Below are positions 4,696 to 5,119 of a stretch of DNA of 5,119 nt, piece by piece (within the stretch, counting starts at the first letter, position 1; every line of letters begins with the position of its first letter). The notes beneath the pieces are model-generated. The model made no database searches. It was not told the origin of the DNA and saw only the letters and a list, made by a program, of their open reading frames with translations. This DNA comes from Anaerolineae bacterium (lineage in GTDB: Bacteria; Chloroflexota; Anaerolineae; B4-G1): contig JAUWOI010000357.1 in assembly GCA_030612185.1 (NCBI GenBank), positions 1 to 5,119 of the forward strand, written 5' to 3'. Made by a program: the position numbers and the translations under genes.

Positions 4696-5119
4696 TAATG
4701 ATGCGCGGCATCGCCGCCTCACGAGGGATCGGTATCGGGCCGGCCTTTCACTTCCGGCGGGCCGATCTATGCTTCGAGCGCTGCACGCTGGAGGACACGG
4801 CTGCCGAGTGGATGCGCTTCCAGGACGCGCTGGAGACGGCCTGCGAGCAACTGGCCGACGTGTGCGCCAAAGCAGAGGCCGAGTCTGGAGCGGAGCAGGC
4901 TGCCATCTTCCAGGCTCACACGCTGATGTTGGAGGACCCCGAACTGCTGGACACTGTACGGACAGCCATCGAGGAGCAAAACGTCAACGCCGAGTCCGCG
5001 CTGAGCGACGCCGCAGAGATGTACGCGCAGATGCTGGAAGCGCTGGACGACGAATATCTCAGCGCTCGCGCCGCCGACGTGCGCGACGTCGCTACCCGCG
5101 TCCTGCGCATCCTCCTCGA
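4692..5119 (+). CDS. ptsI: Enzyme I of the PEP phosphotransferase system, N-terminal part cut by window edge
   Basis: PEP-protein phosphotransferase: it autophosphorylates from PEP and passes phosphate to HPr. The frame stays open to the right edge (142 codons of about 570). It starts with MRGIAASRGIGIGPAFHF, the usual N-terminal strand of enzyme I, followed by the helical HPr-binding domain with AAIFQAHTLMLEDPELLDTV, NVNAESALSDAAEMYAQMLE and LDDEYLSARAADVRDVATRV, all characteristic. The active-site histidine lies further downstream and is not seen. The ATG at 4692 overlaps the ptsH stop as ATGA, favouring coupled translation; ATGs at 4698 and 4701 are in frame and possible. The lack of any upstream domain distinguishes it from PtsP or DhaM-type fusions on this side only. 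Confidence 0.93.
   Translation, partial: MIMMRGIAASRGIGIGPAFHFRRADLCFERCTLEDTAAEWMRFQDALETACEQLADVCAKAEAESGAEQAAIFQAHTLMLEDPELLDTVRTAIEEQNVNAESALSDAAEMYAQMLEALDDEYLSARAADVRDVATRVLRILL

Noticed and set aside
4393..4722. Minus-strand 109-residue frame opposite ptsH
   Set aside because: Antisense shadow of HPr without a ribosome binding site or known domain.
1..5119. CRISPR array, tRNA, rRNA, transposase or prophage genes
   Set aside because: None seen: no regularly spaced direct repeats, no cloverleaf-like segments and no recombinase motifs in any frame.

Overview
The window looks like bacterial chromosome, most likely from a Chloroflexota (Anaerolineae-like) anaerobe or a metagenome-derived relative. 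This rests on the mix of families (tungsten-type aldehyde:ferredoxin oxidoreductase, BMP/nucleoside-type ABC permease, SsnA/TrzA-like amidohydrolase, FadR-type GntR regulator, HPr and enzyme I) and on the short dispersed palindromes and heptad tracts. No marker gene fixes the lineage, so the assignment is an inference.

Layout. On the minus strand, left to right: (1) the 5' part of an aldehyde:ferredoxin oxidoreductase gene, running off the left edge and interrupted by a frameshift near 79-105; (2) 478-746, no convincing gene; (3) a complete vapBC toxin-antitoxin pair (747-1381) with its own palindromic promoter region; (4) a full-length amidohydrolase (1459-2916) carrying a 34-bp palindrome inside its reading frame; (5) two gene remnants joined head to tail: the last ~50 codons of an ABC permease (2946-~3098) and the first ~125 codons of a D-2-hydroxyacid dehydrogenase (~3089-3463); (6) a GntR/FadR-family regulator (3510-4205). 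On the plus strand the last ~690 bases hold HPr (ptsH, 4435-4695) and the start of enzyme I (ptsI, 4692 to the right edge).

The hub is the divergent promoter region at 4271-4390. Two copies of TTGACA-N17-TAAAAT point away from each other, and their -35 boxes form a 9-bp inverted repeat. One drives gntR and the catabolic genes behind it; the other drives ptsH-ptsI. Nested inverted repeats at the gntR transcription start look like an operator or attenuator. The -10 box lies over the obvious ATG of gntR, which argues for the downstream GTG start.

Functional picture (inference): gntR, the dehydrogenase, an ABC uptake system and the amidohydrolase probably once formed a regulated uptake and catabolic operon for a small nitrogen-containing compound. 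A deletion between dehydrogenase and permease, or an assembly join, removed the middle. The HPr-EI pair is the general part of a PEP phosphorelay; no sugar-specific EII or DhaM is visible. I found no CRISPR array, tRNA, rRNA or transposase. Nothing here is clearly a new defence or mobile system. The points most worth a second look are the in-frame palindrome, the amidohydrolase lacking the usual HxxE glutamate, the dehydrogenase-permease junction, and the mirrored promoters.
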